Origin: Paenibacillus sinensis
GTDB taxonomy: Bacteria; Bacillota; Bacilli; Paenibacillales; Paenibacillaceae
DNA: 64,000 bases
NCBI RefSeq assembly: GCF_019904155.1
Contig: NZ_JAHCMB010000241.1
Coordinates: 95,381-159,380, forward strand
Reading direction: 5' to 3'
In this document: positions 24,653-33,570 of the stretch, piece by piece
How the letters are laid out: each line of letters begins with the position of its first letter
Position numbering within the stretch: position 1 is the stretch's first letter
Made by a program: the position numbers and the translations under genes
Notes under the pieces: model-generated
The model's input: only the letters and a program-made list of their open reading frames with translations
Database searches by the model: none
What the model was told of the DNA's origin: nothing

Positions 24653-27013
24653 TCAAGCCGTTCCTTTTTCCCTGGAGTCCATCCAGTCGAGCAGCATATC
24701 CAGCGGCAGCGGCCGGCTGAAAAAGTAGCCCTGCACGGCGTCACAGTCCAATGCCCGAAGAACTTCGGCCTGACCGGCGGTCTCCACGCCTTCGGCGACA
24801 ACCTGCTGGTTCAGGCTGTGAGCCATCACAATCATCGCCTGGACAATGTTGCGGGCATTGGAATTGCCGTCAATCCCGTCAATCATGGACTTGTCGATTT
24901 TAAATACCTGGAACGGCAGGCTTTGAATAACCGAGAAGGTCGAATAGCCGGTGCCGAAGTCGTCCATCGCCAATTGAATGCCCATGTCGGCCAGCTCGCG
25001 GAACTGCCGCAGCTGCTGCTCCCTCTGAACCATATGGGTGCTCTCTGTTACCTCCAGCTGCAGGAGCCGGGGCGGGTACCCGGTTTCGGCAAGAATGGCC
25101 TTCAGGTCCTCCACATAATCGCCGGCCGCCAGCTCTTTATTGGATACATTGACAGAGATCGCAAGCTCATCTCTTCCCGCTTGGAGCCAGGAGCTTCCTA
25201 TCCGGCAAGCTTTCTCCAGAACCCGCCGTCCGAGCGGCACGATAAGTCCCGATTCTTCCGCATAGGGGATGAACACGGAGGGGGGCAGAACCGACCCGTC
25301 CGGCTGAATCCAGCGGACCAGGGCTTCCACGCCCCAAATCCCCCCGGTTGCCAAGTCGATCTGAGGCTGAAAATACAGTCTGAACCGGTTCTCCCTCAAA
25401 GCGCCCTTTATCTCCTGGCCGAGTATTAAACGGTTTTCCTGCCTATGTTTAAGCTCCTCCGTGAACATGCGGTACTGTCCGCGGCCGTGCCGCTTGGCCT
25501 CATTTAGCGCCAAATCGGCGTATTGAAGCAGCTGCTCCGGGCTAGAGGCGTACGGCCGGGACAGGCAGATGCCAATACTGGCCGACACGGTAAACGACTC
25601 TTGCATATAGACAAAAGGCTCTTTCAATCCTTTAAAAATGGCTACACAGGTCTCTTCGGCAATCTCCCGCTGAGTCCCTTTGAACAGGAGCGCGAATTCA
25701 TCTCCGCCCAATCGGGATATGAGCCGGGCCGATGCGGCGCTCCGCGAAAGGACACATCCGACATGCTGCAGCAGCAGGTCGCCGACATGATGCCCCCGGG
25801 CATCGTTCAGGTCTTTGAAGTAATCAAGATCAAGTTGAATCAGACTGACAGTTTCTCCGTCCTGCTCCCCCATCGCCAGCAGATCCGAGAGCGCCTCCTG
25901 AAATTTTCTGCGGTTGCCAAGGCCGGTCAGCGGATCGTTGTAGGCCATGTAGATGATGCGTTCCTCCGCCTTGATGTGGTCTGTTATGTCCCGTATCAAT
26001 ACGTATTCAAAGGGCTCTCCGCCCGACTCGATCCTTTCGTGCTCGGTCTGGAGGATTCGGGGCTTGCTGCCGGATACCGAGGTTATCCGGAAGTTCTCCT
26101 TATCCCGGTCCCCCGCAAGGCTGCCTTGTTCATAGGGAGGGGCCAGCCGCTCAAATTTCTGGTGCAGGAAGTCAGCCTCCCGCAGTCCGAACAGCGTCAG
26201 CGCGGCGGAATTGGCCTCGATGATTCGTCCGTACCGGTTCAGCAGCACGATGGCGATGGGGGAACGGTCGTACAGCACCTTGTATTTTCGTTCGATGGTA
26301 GGCAGAAGCTCGTAGCGGACCATCCCGTAACGGATCATGAAGGCGAACAGAATCAAGCCAAGCGTGCTCGGTTCAGGCATGTTGAAGCTTTCGGAGGTCA
26401 TAAAATATGGGTTGAAGCTGACGAGCCCTATACCGGAGATCCCGCCGTAGAGATATGCCAGCAGAAGCAGTCGCAGCTGTTTGCGTTTTTGGGTTAGCCC
26501 GCTGCGTTTTACATAGGTCATGCCCTGATAGAGAAAGTAGAGGCAGGCGCCAAACGTATAGACCGCCGATACCATCACGGCATTGAATGCTGCGGGGCTT
26601 GGCATCACATCGGTCCACGGCCCCCTTTGTGTGACGTCGACATACACATAGGAGGAGGGCATAATCAGAAACAAGGCGCAGAATGCAGGCGAATAGCCGA
26701 ATAATACAATTCGTGCCCTTGACCAATGATCAAAACGGTCCGTCATTCGCATAATGAGATGTATCGAAAATGACATCATTAATAAGGCCGGGACCAGCTT
26801 CATCCAGATCGTTACGGCCGGGGCAAATTCGGCCGGGATCAGATTGATCAGCGCATCGGCCAGAAAGAATACCATGATCGTGTAGAACAATCCGGAATAA
26901 AGCCGGTTCAGGGCGGTGCGGTTGCGAAGACCGGTCTCGACCGCAATATAAAAGAAGAACCCTGTCGGAATCATGAAGCATAGCAGGGAAAGCAGATACA
27001 GCCAACCGGACAT
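24653..27013 (-). CDS. Membrane GGDEF-EAL cyclic-di-GMP protein with PAS
   Basis: About 786 residues. Seven to eight N-terminal membrane segments (about 1-225), a PAS domain (KVLYDRSPIAIVLLNRYGRIIEANSAAL), a GGDEF domain with intact RLGGDEFALLF, and an EAL domain with intact VEALVRW plus DDFGTGYS and a conserved DK (FKIDKSMIDG). Both synthesis and hydrolysis of c-di-GMP are possible; which dominates cannot be read from sequence. The ATG at 27013, eight bases after GAGGTG, is preferred to 27052. Transcribed alone. Confidence 0.9.
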   Translation of the reverse strand: MSGWLYLLSLLCFMIPTGFFFYIAVETGLRNRTALNRLYSGLFYTIMVFFLADALINLIPAEFAPAVTIWMKLVPALLMMSFSIHLIMRMTDRFDHWSRARIVLFGYSPAFCALFLIMPSSYVYVDVTQRGPWTDVMPSPAAFNAVMVSAVYTFGACLYFLYQGMTYVKRSGLTQKRKQLRLLLLAYLYGGISGIGLVSFNPYFMTSESFNMPEPSTLGLILFAFMIRYGMVRYELLPTIERKYKVLYDRSPIAIVLLNRYGRIIEANSAALTLFGLREADFLHQKFERLAPPYEQGSLAGDRDKENFRITSVSGSKPRILQTEHERIESGGEPFEYVLIRDITDHIKAEERIIYMAYNDPLTGLGNRRKFQEALSDLLAMGEQDGETVSLIQLDLDYFKDLNDARGHHVGDLLLQHVGCVLSRSAASARLISRLGGDEFALLFKGTQREIAEETCVAIFKGLKEPFVYMQESFTVSASIGICLSRPYASSPEQLLQYADLALNEAKRHGRGQYRMFTEELKHRQENRLILGQEIKGALRENRFRLYFQPQIDLATGGIWGVEALVRWIQPDGSVLPPSVFIPYAEESGLIVPLGRRVLEKACRIGSSWLQAGRDELAISVNVSNKELAAGDYVEDLKAILAETGYPPRLLQLEVTESTHMVQREQQLRQFRELADMGIQLAMDDFGTGYSTFSVIQSLPFQVFKIDKSMIDGIDGNSNARNIVQAMIVMAHSLNQQVVAEGVETAGQAEVLRALDCDAVQGYFFSRPLPLDMLLDWMDSREKGTA

Positions 27014-27212
27014 AGCAGCACACCTCGCAGATAAGGCTGAATCACTGGACAAGCTCTACTGTCTATATCGTCTTTTTGTATGGAAGAATGGATAGAAAGA
27101 TAACAATTTTTGTTAATCTTTTTACATAGCATTTATGCTCAGTGGTCTTCTGACTCCAGATAAGGGTTGAGCATTGATAACGGCAGGGAAGCAGGGATGA
27201 GATATGACGCAT

Positions 27213-27252
27213 AAAAAAACAGGACATGACCGGGCATTTGCCCGTCATGTCC
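27213..27252 (-). terminator. Terminator of the mannosyltransferase gene
   Basis: GGACATGAC (27222-27230) pairs with GTCATGTCC (27244-27252), extended by CGGG/CCCG, followed on the minus strand by TGTTTTTTT. Confidence 0.8.
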
Positions 27253-27290
27253 CGCCTCTGAGAGGTGAAACCGGTTCTGGAACAGGTTTG

Positions 27291-29285
27291 TTACGCGTGC
27301 TCCGGCACTTCCGCAATCGAGTGTCCGGCATCGGCATCCTGCGCTGTATGCCGCGACGCATCCAGCATGATTTTGATCAGCAGGACGCACATGGCGATGT
27401 TAAGCAGCGCCGAGAAGAACATCAGGAAGCCGACATGGCCGTCGGTGCTTGTATAGCCGTAATAGACGGCGTAAGTATTCATGAAGATCGTGGCGCTGAA
27501 GCCGAAGGCGAGCCACAGAAGCCGTCTGTCCTTAAGCTGGCCGTAGGCCAGGAGCGCCAGAGCCGCTGCCGGGAACAGATACCGTTCGTGCATGCTTGAC
27601 GAGAAGGTGAATACTCCGGCAATCAGCAGCAGGGCCGAGAGGGAAGCGAACGCCACCTTCCGGCTTCGGAGGTAGAGCCAGCCCGACAGCAGCGTAGCCA
27701 GAACGATAAAGATCATGCCCCAGGCGTGATAGCTGAAAATGACGAACGTCGACGACGAGTCCTTGTAGTTCGCCCCGAGAAGCCCGAACAGGTTGAAGCC
27801 GTTCACCGAAGCGTATGGGTACTCGTTCACGGTTCCGGTATAGAGGTCGTACAGCCACATCGGGCTTCGGCTTCCCGTAAAGGGCAGCGCCACGACAACC
27901 GCGGCAGCGACCGCAATCGCGGCGGATTTCAGCCACGGGCCGATGGATCGCGCTGTCAGCAGCGCGAACAGCAGCACCGGCGTGTAAATGATGCCCTGCG
28001 GCTTCATCAATACCGCCAGCGCGAAGAACAGGGAAGCCCAGCCCAGCTTCCGGCTGCACAGCGCCCAGATGGCGGCGGCCACAATCATGGTGAAGAAAGA
28101 GTCGACCTGTCCCCAGAATGTGGCGTTGATCAATACGGCCGGGTTGAACATGTAGAAGACCGCAATCAGTACTGCCGTCTCCGCTTTGAGCAAGCGGGAG
28201 GCCGCCTTGTACAGCAGGAAGGCGGTGACTGCGTCCGCAATGATCGAGGGGAGCTTGATCAGCGTAAGCAGATAAGGCTCGATATGCGGCAGCGTCACGA
28301 GCTTGCCTGTCGCCCACAGAATGTACATATACAGCGGCGGGTAATCGCTGGAGCTGTTCTCGTAGAAGCTTCCGAGTCCCTTGGCCGCCGCTTCCGCCCA
28401 GGTGGTGAAGAAGCGGATATCTCCACGGTAGCCGGAGATCCAGGGAGCCGCCGCCAGCTTCAGGCAGAATCCGGCCGCCAGCAGCAGCAGGACGACGGTT
28501 CCCTTGCGGGATTCGCCGATGATGAACTTGCCTTTGCGGGCATAGTAGAAGGCTGCGCCCAGCAGTCCGGCGAAGAGCGCCGCGTAGATGGCCAGCGCCG
28601 TGCCGTACTGGCCGTCGCTGCCGAAGCCGCCACCGAAGCCTCCGCTCTGACGGCCGCTGAAGCCGCCGTTCATGCCGCCTTGGCGGGAGAAGCCGCTTGC
28701 GCCGCCCGGATTCTGATTCTGGCCGTTATTGCCTTGCGCGCCTGCTTCGCCGCCGAAGCCCGCAGGCCCGCCGGAAGCCGAGCTGCCGGAATCCCCTGGC
28801 GTGCCGCTGCCGGAAGCGATGCCCTGCTGGCTCTGTGAGCCGGAGCCGCTCTGCGGATCGGCTGACCCGCTTTGGGAGCCTGCGGCGCTCAGCGAGTCAG
28901 TCGCTGCATCTTGCGCTCCGCCGACTCCGTTTGGCGCGCCTGCGCCACTCTGCGAGCCGCTCGCACCCGCGCCAGGCGAACCAGCGCCTGTGCCGCCCTG
29001 CAGGTTCGCTGCTCCACCTTGAAATCCTGCGCCGCTCTGCGAGCTGTCCGCCGCCTCGCCCGGCGCGGTATTTTGCCGGTATCCGCCCTGCCTTCCGCCC
29101 TGGAAGCCGCCTTCCGTTCCGCCGGGGCTGAAGCCTCCTTGTCTGCCCCCCTGTTGAAACCCGGATGGCGAACTGCCGGCTGTGCTTCCGTCCACATGCG
29201 CGAGCGAGTATATCAGGATGCCAAGACTTACCGCCAGCACAAGCGACAGGCCGGCGATCCATTTATGCTGTCTAATCCCATTCAC
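27291..29285 (-). CDS. Gpi18-like membrane mannosyltransferase with large Gly-rich insertion
   Basis: About 664 residues. One membrane segment near residues 8-28, then about 190 residues of Gly/Gln/Ser/Ala-rich low complexity (repeats like QGGRQGGF, SGSQSGAG), then about ten membrane segments. Catalytic-core features of GT-C enzymes related to Gpi18 (COG5542) are DYPPLYMYILW, NATFWGQVDSFF and MHERYLFPAAA. Sugar transfer from a lipid carrier outside the membrane is inferred. The GTG at 29285, nine bases after GAGGAG, is preferred to 29294. The low-complexity part sits outside the membrane if the first segment spans it. Confidence 0.8.
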   Translation of the reverse strand: MNGIRQHKWIAGLSLVLAVSLGILIYSLAHVDGSTAGSSPSGFQQGGRQGGFSPGGTEGGFQGGRQGGYRQNTAPGEAADSSQSGAGFQGGAANLQGGTGAGSPGAGASGSQSGAGAPNGVGGAQDAATDSLSAAGSQSGSADPQSGSGSQSQQGIASGSGTPGDSGSSASGGPAGFGGEAGAQGNNGQNQNPGGASGFSRQGGMNGGFSGRQSGGFGGGFGSDGQYGTALAIYAALFAGLLGAAFYYARKGKFIIGESRKGTVVLLLLAAGFCLKLAAAPWISGYRGDIRFFTTWAEAAAKGLGSFYENSSSDYPPLYMYILWATGKLVTLPHIEPYLLTLIKLPSIIADAVTAFLLYKAASRLLKAETAVLIAVFYMFNPAVLINATFWGQVDSFFTMIVAAAIWALCSRKLGWASLFFALAVLMKPQGIIYTPVLLFALLTARSIGPWLKSAAIAVAAAVVVALPFTGSRSPMWLYDLYTGTVNEYPYASVNGFNLFGLLGANYKDSSSTFVIFSYHAWGMIFIVLATLLSGWLYLRSRKVAFASLSALLLIAGVFTFSSSMHERYLFPAAALALLAYGQLKDRRLLWLAFGFSATIFMNTYAVYYGYTSTDGHVGFLMFFSALLNIAMCVLLIKIMLDASRHTAQDADAGHSIAEVPEHA

Positions 29286-29318
29286 AGCTTTCACTCCTCT
29301 TATCCAAGTGCTGGGGTT

Positions 29319-29324
29319 ATTATA
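29319..29324 (-). promoter_or_regulatory. -10 box of the mannosyltransferase gene
   Basis: A perfect TATAAT on the minus strand, about 34 bp before the start codon. No recognisable -35 lies 16-18 bases upstream, which suggests an activator is needed. Confidence 0.45.
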
Positions 29325-29364
29325 CAGGCGATAGCTTAAGATATCCTGAATCCTGGAAGTTCTT

Positions 29365-29407
29365 ATTGAACTCTCATTGAACTCTCATTGAATTCTCATT
29401 GAATTTC
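29365..29407. repeat. Four 11-bp direct repeats (ATTGAAYTCTC)
   Basis: ATTGAACTCTC, ATTGAACTCTC, ATTGAATTCTC and ATTGAATTTC follow each other with an exact 11-bp period. The fourth copy contains the -35 of the MFS promoter. This spacing is typical of OmpR/PhoB-family response-regulator sites. Confidence 0.75.
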
Positions 29408-29428
29408 AGGACGGGCTTCGGGTAGTAT
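29399..29428 (+). promoter_or_regulatory. Promoter of the Bcr/CflA exporter operon
   Basis: TTGAAT (29399-29404), 18-base spacer, TAGTAT (29423-29428). Its -35 lies in the last of four 11-bp direct repeats. Confidence 0.5.
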
Positions 29429-29495
29429 GAAGAAATATGGATTTTCAGAATACCCGGCCTAGCGCGCCGGCTGCAGCAGAAAGGCAGATAAGAAG

Positions 29496-30731
29496 ATGAG
29501 CATCAAATCAACCGCTTTGGATGTACAAGCCATCCGGGCCTCCAGAAAGCTGAGACTTCAGCTTGCGGGCATTCTGGGGGCAATCGCCACGATCGGCCCG
29601 CTGTCGATCGACATGTATTTGCCCGCTCTCCCGGAGCTGGAGCGATCATTCGCCACCTCCGCCACTTTTGTCCAGCTCAGTCTGAGCTGCTTCCTGATCG
29701 GACTGGCACTGGGCCAGCTGTTTGCCGGTCCACTGAGCGATGTGTACGGACGCCGCCGGCCCCTAATGATTGGTATGGCGGTATACGCGCTGTCGTCGCT
29801 GCTCTGCGCCTTCAGCCTTTCCATCGGCGTCCTGGTCGTGCTTCGTCTGATCCAGGGCTTGTCGGGCTCGGTCGGCGTTGTCATTTCACGCGCAGCCGTC
29901 CGCGACCTGTATTCGGGCTCAGAGCTTACCCGGTTCTTCGCCCTGCTGATGATCGTCAACGGCCTGGGGCCGATCGCGGCTCCGGTTATCGGAGGCCAGC
30001 TGCTCCGGTTTACAACCTGGCAGGGGGTCTTCCTCGTGCTGTTCGGGGCGGGCGTGCTGTTCTGCCTCATGATCTGGCTTCGCCTGCCGGAGACGCTGGC
30101 GCCAGAACGCCGCTCGCATGGCGGACTTTACGGTACCGTCGCTTCCTTCGGCAAGCTGCTGCGCAACCGCACCTTTATGGGGTATGTTCTGTCCCAGAGC
30201 TTTGTGAATGGCGCGATGTTCGCCTACATATCAGGGTCGTCCTTTGTTCTGCAAAATATTTTCGGCGTATCTCCGCAGATGTACAGCCTGATCTTTGCCG
30301 TCAACGGACTCGGCATCATCATCTCCGGCCAGATCGCGGGACGCCTGTCCGGCAGACTGGGTGAAGCCCGGCTGTTGGTGTGGGGGCTCATTCAGTGCGC
30401 GCTTGGCGGTCTGCTGCTCCTGTTCGCCATTCTGACCTCGGCCGGACTGCCGCTTATGCTGCCGGCCCTGTTCGCCGTCGTCTCCAGCGTCGGCATGGTC
30501 GGCACGACCACGTTCTCGCTGGCGATGCAGGACCAGGGCGACCGGGCGGGCAGCGCCTCTGCGATGCTCGGCCTTCTGCCGCTTCTGACAGGCGGGCTGA
30601 TCTCCCCGCTCGTTGGTCTGGGCGGCGGCGATACGGCTCTGCCCATGGCCGCCATTATTGCGGCTGCCGGTATCTGCTCGCTGCTCTGCTACAGCCTGCT
30701 GGTGAGAAGGAGGGGCGCTGATGGGCCGTAA
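29496..30731 (+). CDS. Bcr/CflA-family multidrug MFS exporter
   Basis: 411 residues, 12 predicted membrane segments. LGAIATIGPLSIDMYLPALPELERSF is the Bcr/CflA N-terminal signature, and GPLSDVYGRRRPLMIG is the MFS loop 2-3 motif. Proton-driven efflux of antibiotics or metabolites is the family role. It overlaps the next gene by 11 bp. Confidence 0.9.
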   Translation: MSIKSTALDVQAIRASRKLRLQLAGILGAIATIGPLSIDMYLPALPELERSFATSATFVQLSLSCFLIGLALGQLFAGPLSDVYGRRRPLMIGMAVYALSSLLCAFSLSIGVLVVLRLIQGLSGSVGVVISRAAVRDLYSGSELTRFFALLMIVNGLGPIAAPVIGGQLLRFTTWQGVFLVLFGAGVLFCLMIWLRLPETLAPERRSHGGLYGTVASFGKLLRNRTFMGYVLSQSFVNGAMFAYISGSSFVLQNIFGVSPQMYSLIFAVNGLGIIISGQIAGRLSGRLGEARLLVWGLIQCALGGLLLLFAILTSAGLPLMLPALFAVVSSVGMVGTTTFSLAMQDQGDRAGSASAMLGLLPLLTGGLISPLVGLGGGDTALPMAAIIAAAGICSLLCYSLLVRRRGADGP

Positions 30732-31617
30732 AGATCTGTTTGGCCTGGTGCTCCTGGCCCTCATCTGGGGCTCGTCGTTTCTCTTCATGAGAATCTCTTC
30801 TCCGGTGCTGGGTCCCGTGCTTACGACCGAGCTGAGAGTAGCCATAGCCGCGGCGGCTCTGCTGCTGTACGCGCGGCTTGCGGGAATCAAGCTCGATATC
30901 CGGGGGAACTGGAAGGCGTATCTGCTCCTCGGCGGGCTGAACGCCGCGCTGCCCTTTACGCTGATCAGTGCGGCTGAGCTGCATCTGAATGCTTCCCTTG
31001 CTGCGATTCTCAATGCGACTACACCGATATTTGCGACGCTTGCGGCCTGGTGGACAGGCGGAGAGCGGCCGGGCCTGAACCGGGCGATTGGACTGGTGCT
31101 CGGACTCGGCGGCGTTGCCGTGCTTGTCGGCTGGAGCCCCGAGCCGCTGGACCGGGCAATGATCGTATCCGTCCTGTTCTCACTGGGCGCCGCGCTAGCC
31201 TACGGTTTCGGAGGTCTGTACGCCGCCCGGGTTGGCAAGGGCGTGCCGCCGCTGACGGTGGCCACCGGCCAGCAGCTCGGCGCTGCGATATGCCTGCTGC
31301 CGTTTCTTCCCGCCGTGCCTCCGAGGGAGGTGCCGGGCGCTCTCGTCATCTTGTCCATCCTCGCGCTTGCACTGGTCTGCACCGCTTTCGCCTATCTGCT
31401 CTACTTCCGGCTGATCGCAAGCATCGGGCCTGTCAAGACTGTCAGCGTGACTTTCCTGGTGCCGGTGTTCGGCATATTCTGGGGCGCTCTTTTTCTGAAA
31501 GAGAGCATCTACTTGACGACTGTAGCAGGTCTCGCGGTCATTCTGGCGGGAATCGCTCTGATTAGCGGGCGCGTGCGAAAGCCCGGAGAGAAGACAGCGA
31601 AAACGCATGACCTGTAG
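30721..31617 (+). CDS. EamA/DMT-family metabolite exporter
   Basis: 298 residues, ten membrane segments in two EamA repeats (LVLLALIWGSSFLFMRI ... and LFSLGAALAYGFGGLYAAR ... VSVTFLVPVFGIFWGALFLKE). Export substrate unknown. It is translationally coupled to the Bcr/CflA gene and followed by a terminator. Confidence 0.9.
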   Translation: MGRKDLFGLVLLALIWGSSFLFMRISSPVLGPVLTTELRVAIAAAALLLYARLAGIKLDIRGNWKAYLLLGGLNAALPFTLISAAELHLNASLAAILNATTPIFATLAAWWTGGERPGLNRAIGLVLGLGGVAVLVGWSPEPLDRAMIVSVLFSLGAALAYGFGGLYAARVGKGVPPLTVATGQQLGAAICLLPFLPAVPPREVPGALVILSILALALVCTAFAYLLYFRLIASIGPVKTVSVTFLVPVFGIFWGALFLKESIYLTTVAGLAVILAGIALISGRVRKPGEKTAKTHDL

Positions 31618-31622
31618 GTACA

Positions 31623-31657
31623 GAGCCGGTCTCCCGTGTGAGAGCGGCTCATTTTTT
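31623..31657 (+). terminator. Terminator after the exporter pair
   Basis: GAGCCGGTCTC (31623-31633) pairs with GAGAGCGGCTC (31640-31650), followed by ATTTTTT. Confidence 0.8.
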
Positions 31658-31765
31658 CACGCAACCTTGCCGGATCTCAAGCATTAAGCAAACATTCAGC
31701 CCGTCTTAAGCTTGTCCAATGCAAAAAGGGTTATAATGGAAGAAGTACATGAAGGAGGGATTGAA

Positions 31766-32125
31766 ATGAACATATCATCAGCCACATCGGTGCAGTCCTA
31801 CAGCAGTTCGGCAGGCTCCTCGAGCAGCACATCCAGACAAATAGCCCAGTTGGAGAAGCAGAAGTCGAAGCTGGAGGACGATCTCAAGAAGCTGGATTCC
31901 AGCAAAGAGGATGAAAAGACCAAGCAATTGAAGCAGCAGCAGCTTACTATGCAGATTAAGCTGCTGGATGCCCAGATCGCCCAATTGAAGCAGCAAGAAG
32001 CCGCTAACGCCTCCGGGAAATCGGCGGAAATAAGCGAAGCGTCGGGATCAAGCCAGGTGCTGGATGCGGAGGCCGCCAAGACAGCGACTACGGACAGCGA
32101 AGGGCACTTCGACGCTCGCGTATAA
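31766..32125 (+). CDS. FlxA-like small coiled-coil protein
   Basis: 119 residues. A Ser-rich N-terminus (SSATSVQSYSSSAGSSSS), then a heptad-rich coiled coil (RQIAQLEKQKSKLEDDLKKL and KQLKQQQLTMQIKLLDAQIA), then an Ala/Ser tail. This matches the FlxA-like family, whose function is unknown. The ATG at 31766 follows AAGGAGGG; the upstream in-frame start at 31712 has no binding site. Confidence 0.75.
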   Translation: MNISSATSVQSYSSSAGSSSSTSRQIAQLEKQKSKLEDDLKKLDSSKEDEKTKQLKQQQLTMQIKLLDAQIAQLKQQEAANASGKSAEISEASGSSQVLDAEAAKTATTDSEGHFDARV

Positions 32126-32544
32126 CGGGCCGGCGGCTTGGAGTGATAAGAGGCCGTTGATGAGGGGCCACGCAATACATAGATAGATCGTATCATGCTG
32201 ATCGATGGATTCCAGCTTTGAAATCGCACTATGGAGGCAAAAAGCCAATGTTGATGAGCTGCTAGCTTCCAGCAGAATGTCGGGCCTGTAGGACCGGGGG
32301 AGGGCTTAACCGGCCGCTTCAAGAATGAATAAACTTCCCGCATCCACCTTCTCCAATACCGCCAAGAACCGTCTGCATCTTCCTGATCCGGGACATGTAG
32401 GCGGTTTTCTGTAATTTGCAAATGTGGCGTCTTTTTAACAATCGAAAAAATTTATGGGTTTTGTGAAAGAAAGCGCATACATGAATAGACTCCGGCAATG
32501 TTAGTATGGTTATGCACGACTCTAACAAACGGGGGGATTGGAGT
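32126..32544. other. 419-bp intergenic region without recognised features
   Basis: No gene with a credible start, no convincing hairpin terminator. A short AGAAAGCGCATACA at 32469-32482 weakly resembles a CRE but was not annotated. The promoter of the lipoprotein gene must lie in its last 100 bp but is not clear. Confidence 0.5.
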
Positions 32545-33441
32545 ATGAAGAAGACAACAGCATGGGCCGCGCTCGCTCTGATGATGGCGATAGGTCTGAC
32601 CGCTTGCGGGAACAGCAATAATGCGTCGAAGTCCAGCGCTGAGCCGAGCGTCAAGCCGGCGGAGAGCGCAGCGGCAACGGCGGCGCCTTCCGCCGCTACG
32701 GCCGAGGGTGCCTTCAAGGACGGCGTCTACAAGGCCCAGTATGACCGCAACGATGTGCGGAACTGGAAAGCTTATGTAGAGCTCACGGTTGAGGGAGGCA
32801 AAATCACCAAAGCCTACTATGACTATTCCAATGATGCGGGCGAGCTGAGAAGCAAGAACGAAGCTTATATCAAAGGCTTCTCCGCAGCCAACAAATTTAC
32901 GCCGCGCGAAGCGTTCGACAAGCTCGGGGAGGAGCTGGTTGCTTCGCAGAACGCTGAAGTGGATGCCGTCTCGGGAGCGACGCACTCCTCCAGAAACTTT
33001 AACGAGCTGGCTGCTGCCGCTCTGGAGAAGGCGAAGGCCGGGGATACCGCGGCTGCCGTTGTGCCGCTGTACGAGGACGGAACATATAAGGTAAGCGCCG
33101 ATGCGTTCGACGACCATGGTTGGAAGCCGCAGCTGGATCTTGAAATCAAGGATCATCAAATTGCAGGCGTCCAGTTCGACTATGTGAACAAGGATGGCAA
33201 GCTGAAGACCGAGGATGCGGATTACAAGGCGGCGATGGAGGCCAAGAGCAAGACGTATCCGGCCAAATATACGGAGGAACTGGAGAAGCAGCTGATCGAT
33301 AAGCAGCAGATCGGCTCTGTGGACGCTGTAAGCGGGGCGACGACCTCCTCCAATAACTTCAAGGCGCTGGTGGAATATGCGCTCGATGATATGGCGGAGA
33401 TCGGCGATACGTCGCCTGCCGCCATCAAGATTGAAGAGTAA
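32545..33441 (+). CDS. Lipoprotein with two FMN-binding domains, PplA-like
   Basis: 298 residues. Lipobox LTAC with Cys21, a Ser/Ala-rich linker, then two similar FMN_bind domains (each starting DGxYK..., with KDHxI or GGKI strands). Each ends in a flavinylation motif: DAVSGATHSS and DAVSGATTSS, where the Thr receives FMN by ApbE. Such lipoproteins (PplA in Listeria) carry electrons across the cell envelope in flavin-based extracellular electron transfer. ApbE, Ndh2 and EetAB are not in the window. The ATG at 32545 after the G-rich stretch is chosen. Confidence 0.85.
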   Translation: MKKTTAWAALALMMAIGLTACGNSNNASKSSAEPSVKPAESAAATAAPSAATAEGAFKDGVYKAQYDRNDVRNWKAYVELTVEGGKITKAYYDYSNDAGELRSKNEAYIKGFSAANKFTPREAFDKLGEELVASQNAEVDAVSGATHSSRNFNELAAAALEKAKAGDTAAAVVPLYEDGTYKVSADAFDDHGWKPQLDLEIKDHQIAGVQFDYVNKDGKLKTEDADYKAAMEAKSKTYPAKYTEELEKQLIDKQQIGSVDAVSGATTSSNNFKALVEYALDDMAEIGDTSPAAIKIEE

Positions 33442-33505
33442 TACGGACGGCACCGGGTCTCCCGCAATTCGGGAGATGTATGGTGGGGAGCCGTATGATG
33501 ACATG

Positions 33506-33541
33506 AAGCCTGCCTGGACTTTGGGTCCGGGCAGGCTTTTT
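33506..33541. terminator. Terminator after the FMN lipoprotein
   Basis: AAGCCTGCCTGGAC (33506-33519) pairs with GTCCGGGCAGGCTT (33525-33538) with one mismatch and ends in TTTTT. It lies between convergent genes. Confidence 0.8.
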
Positions 33542-33570
33542 GCCGTGAGGCTTGAAGACAGAGGGAGAGC

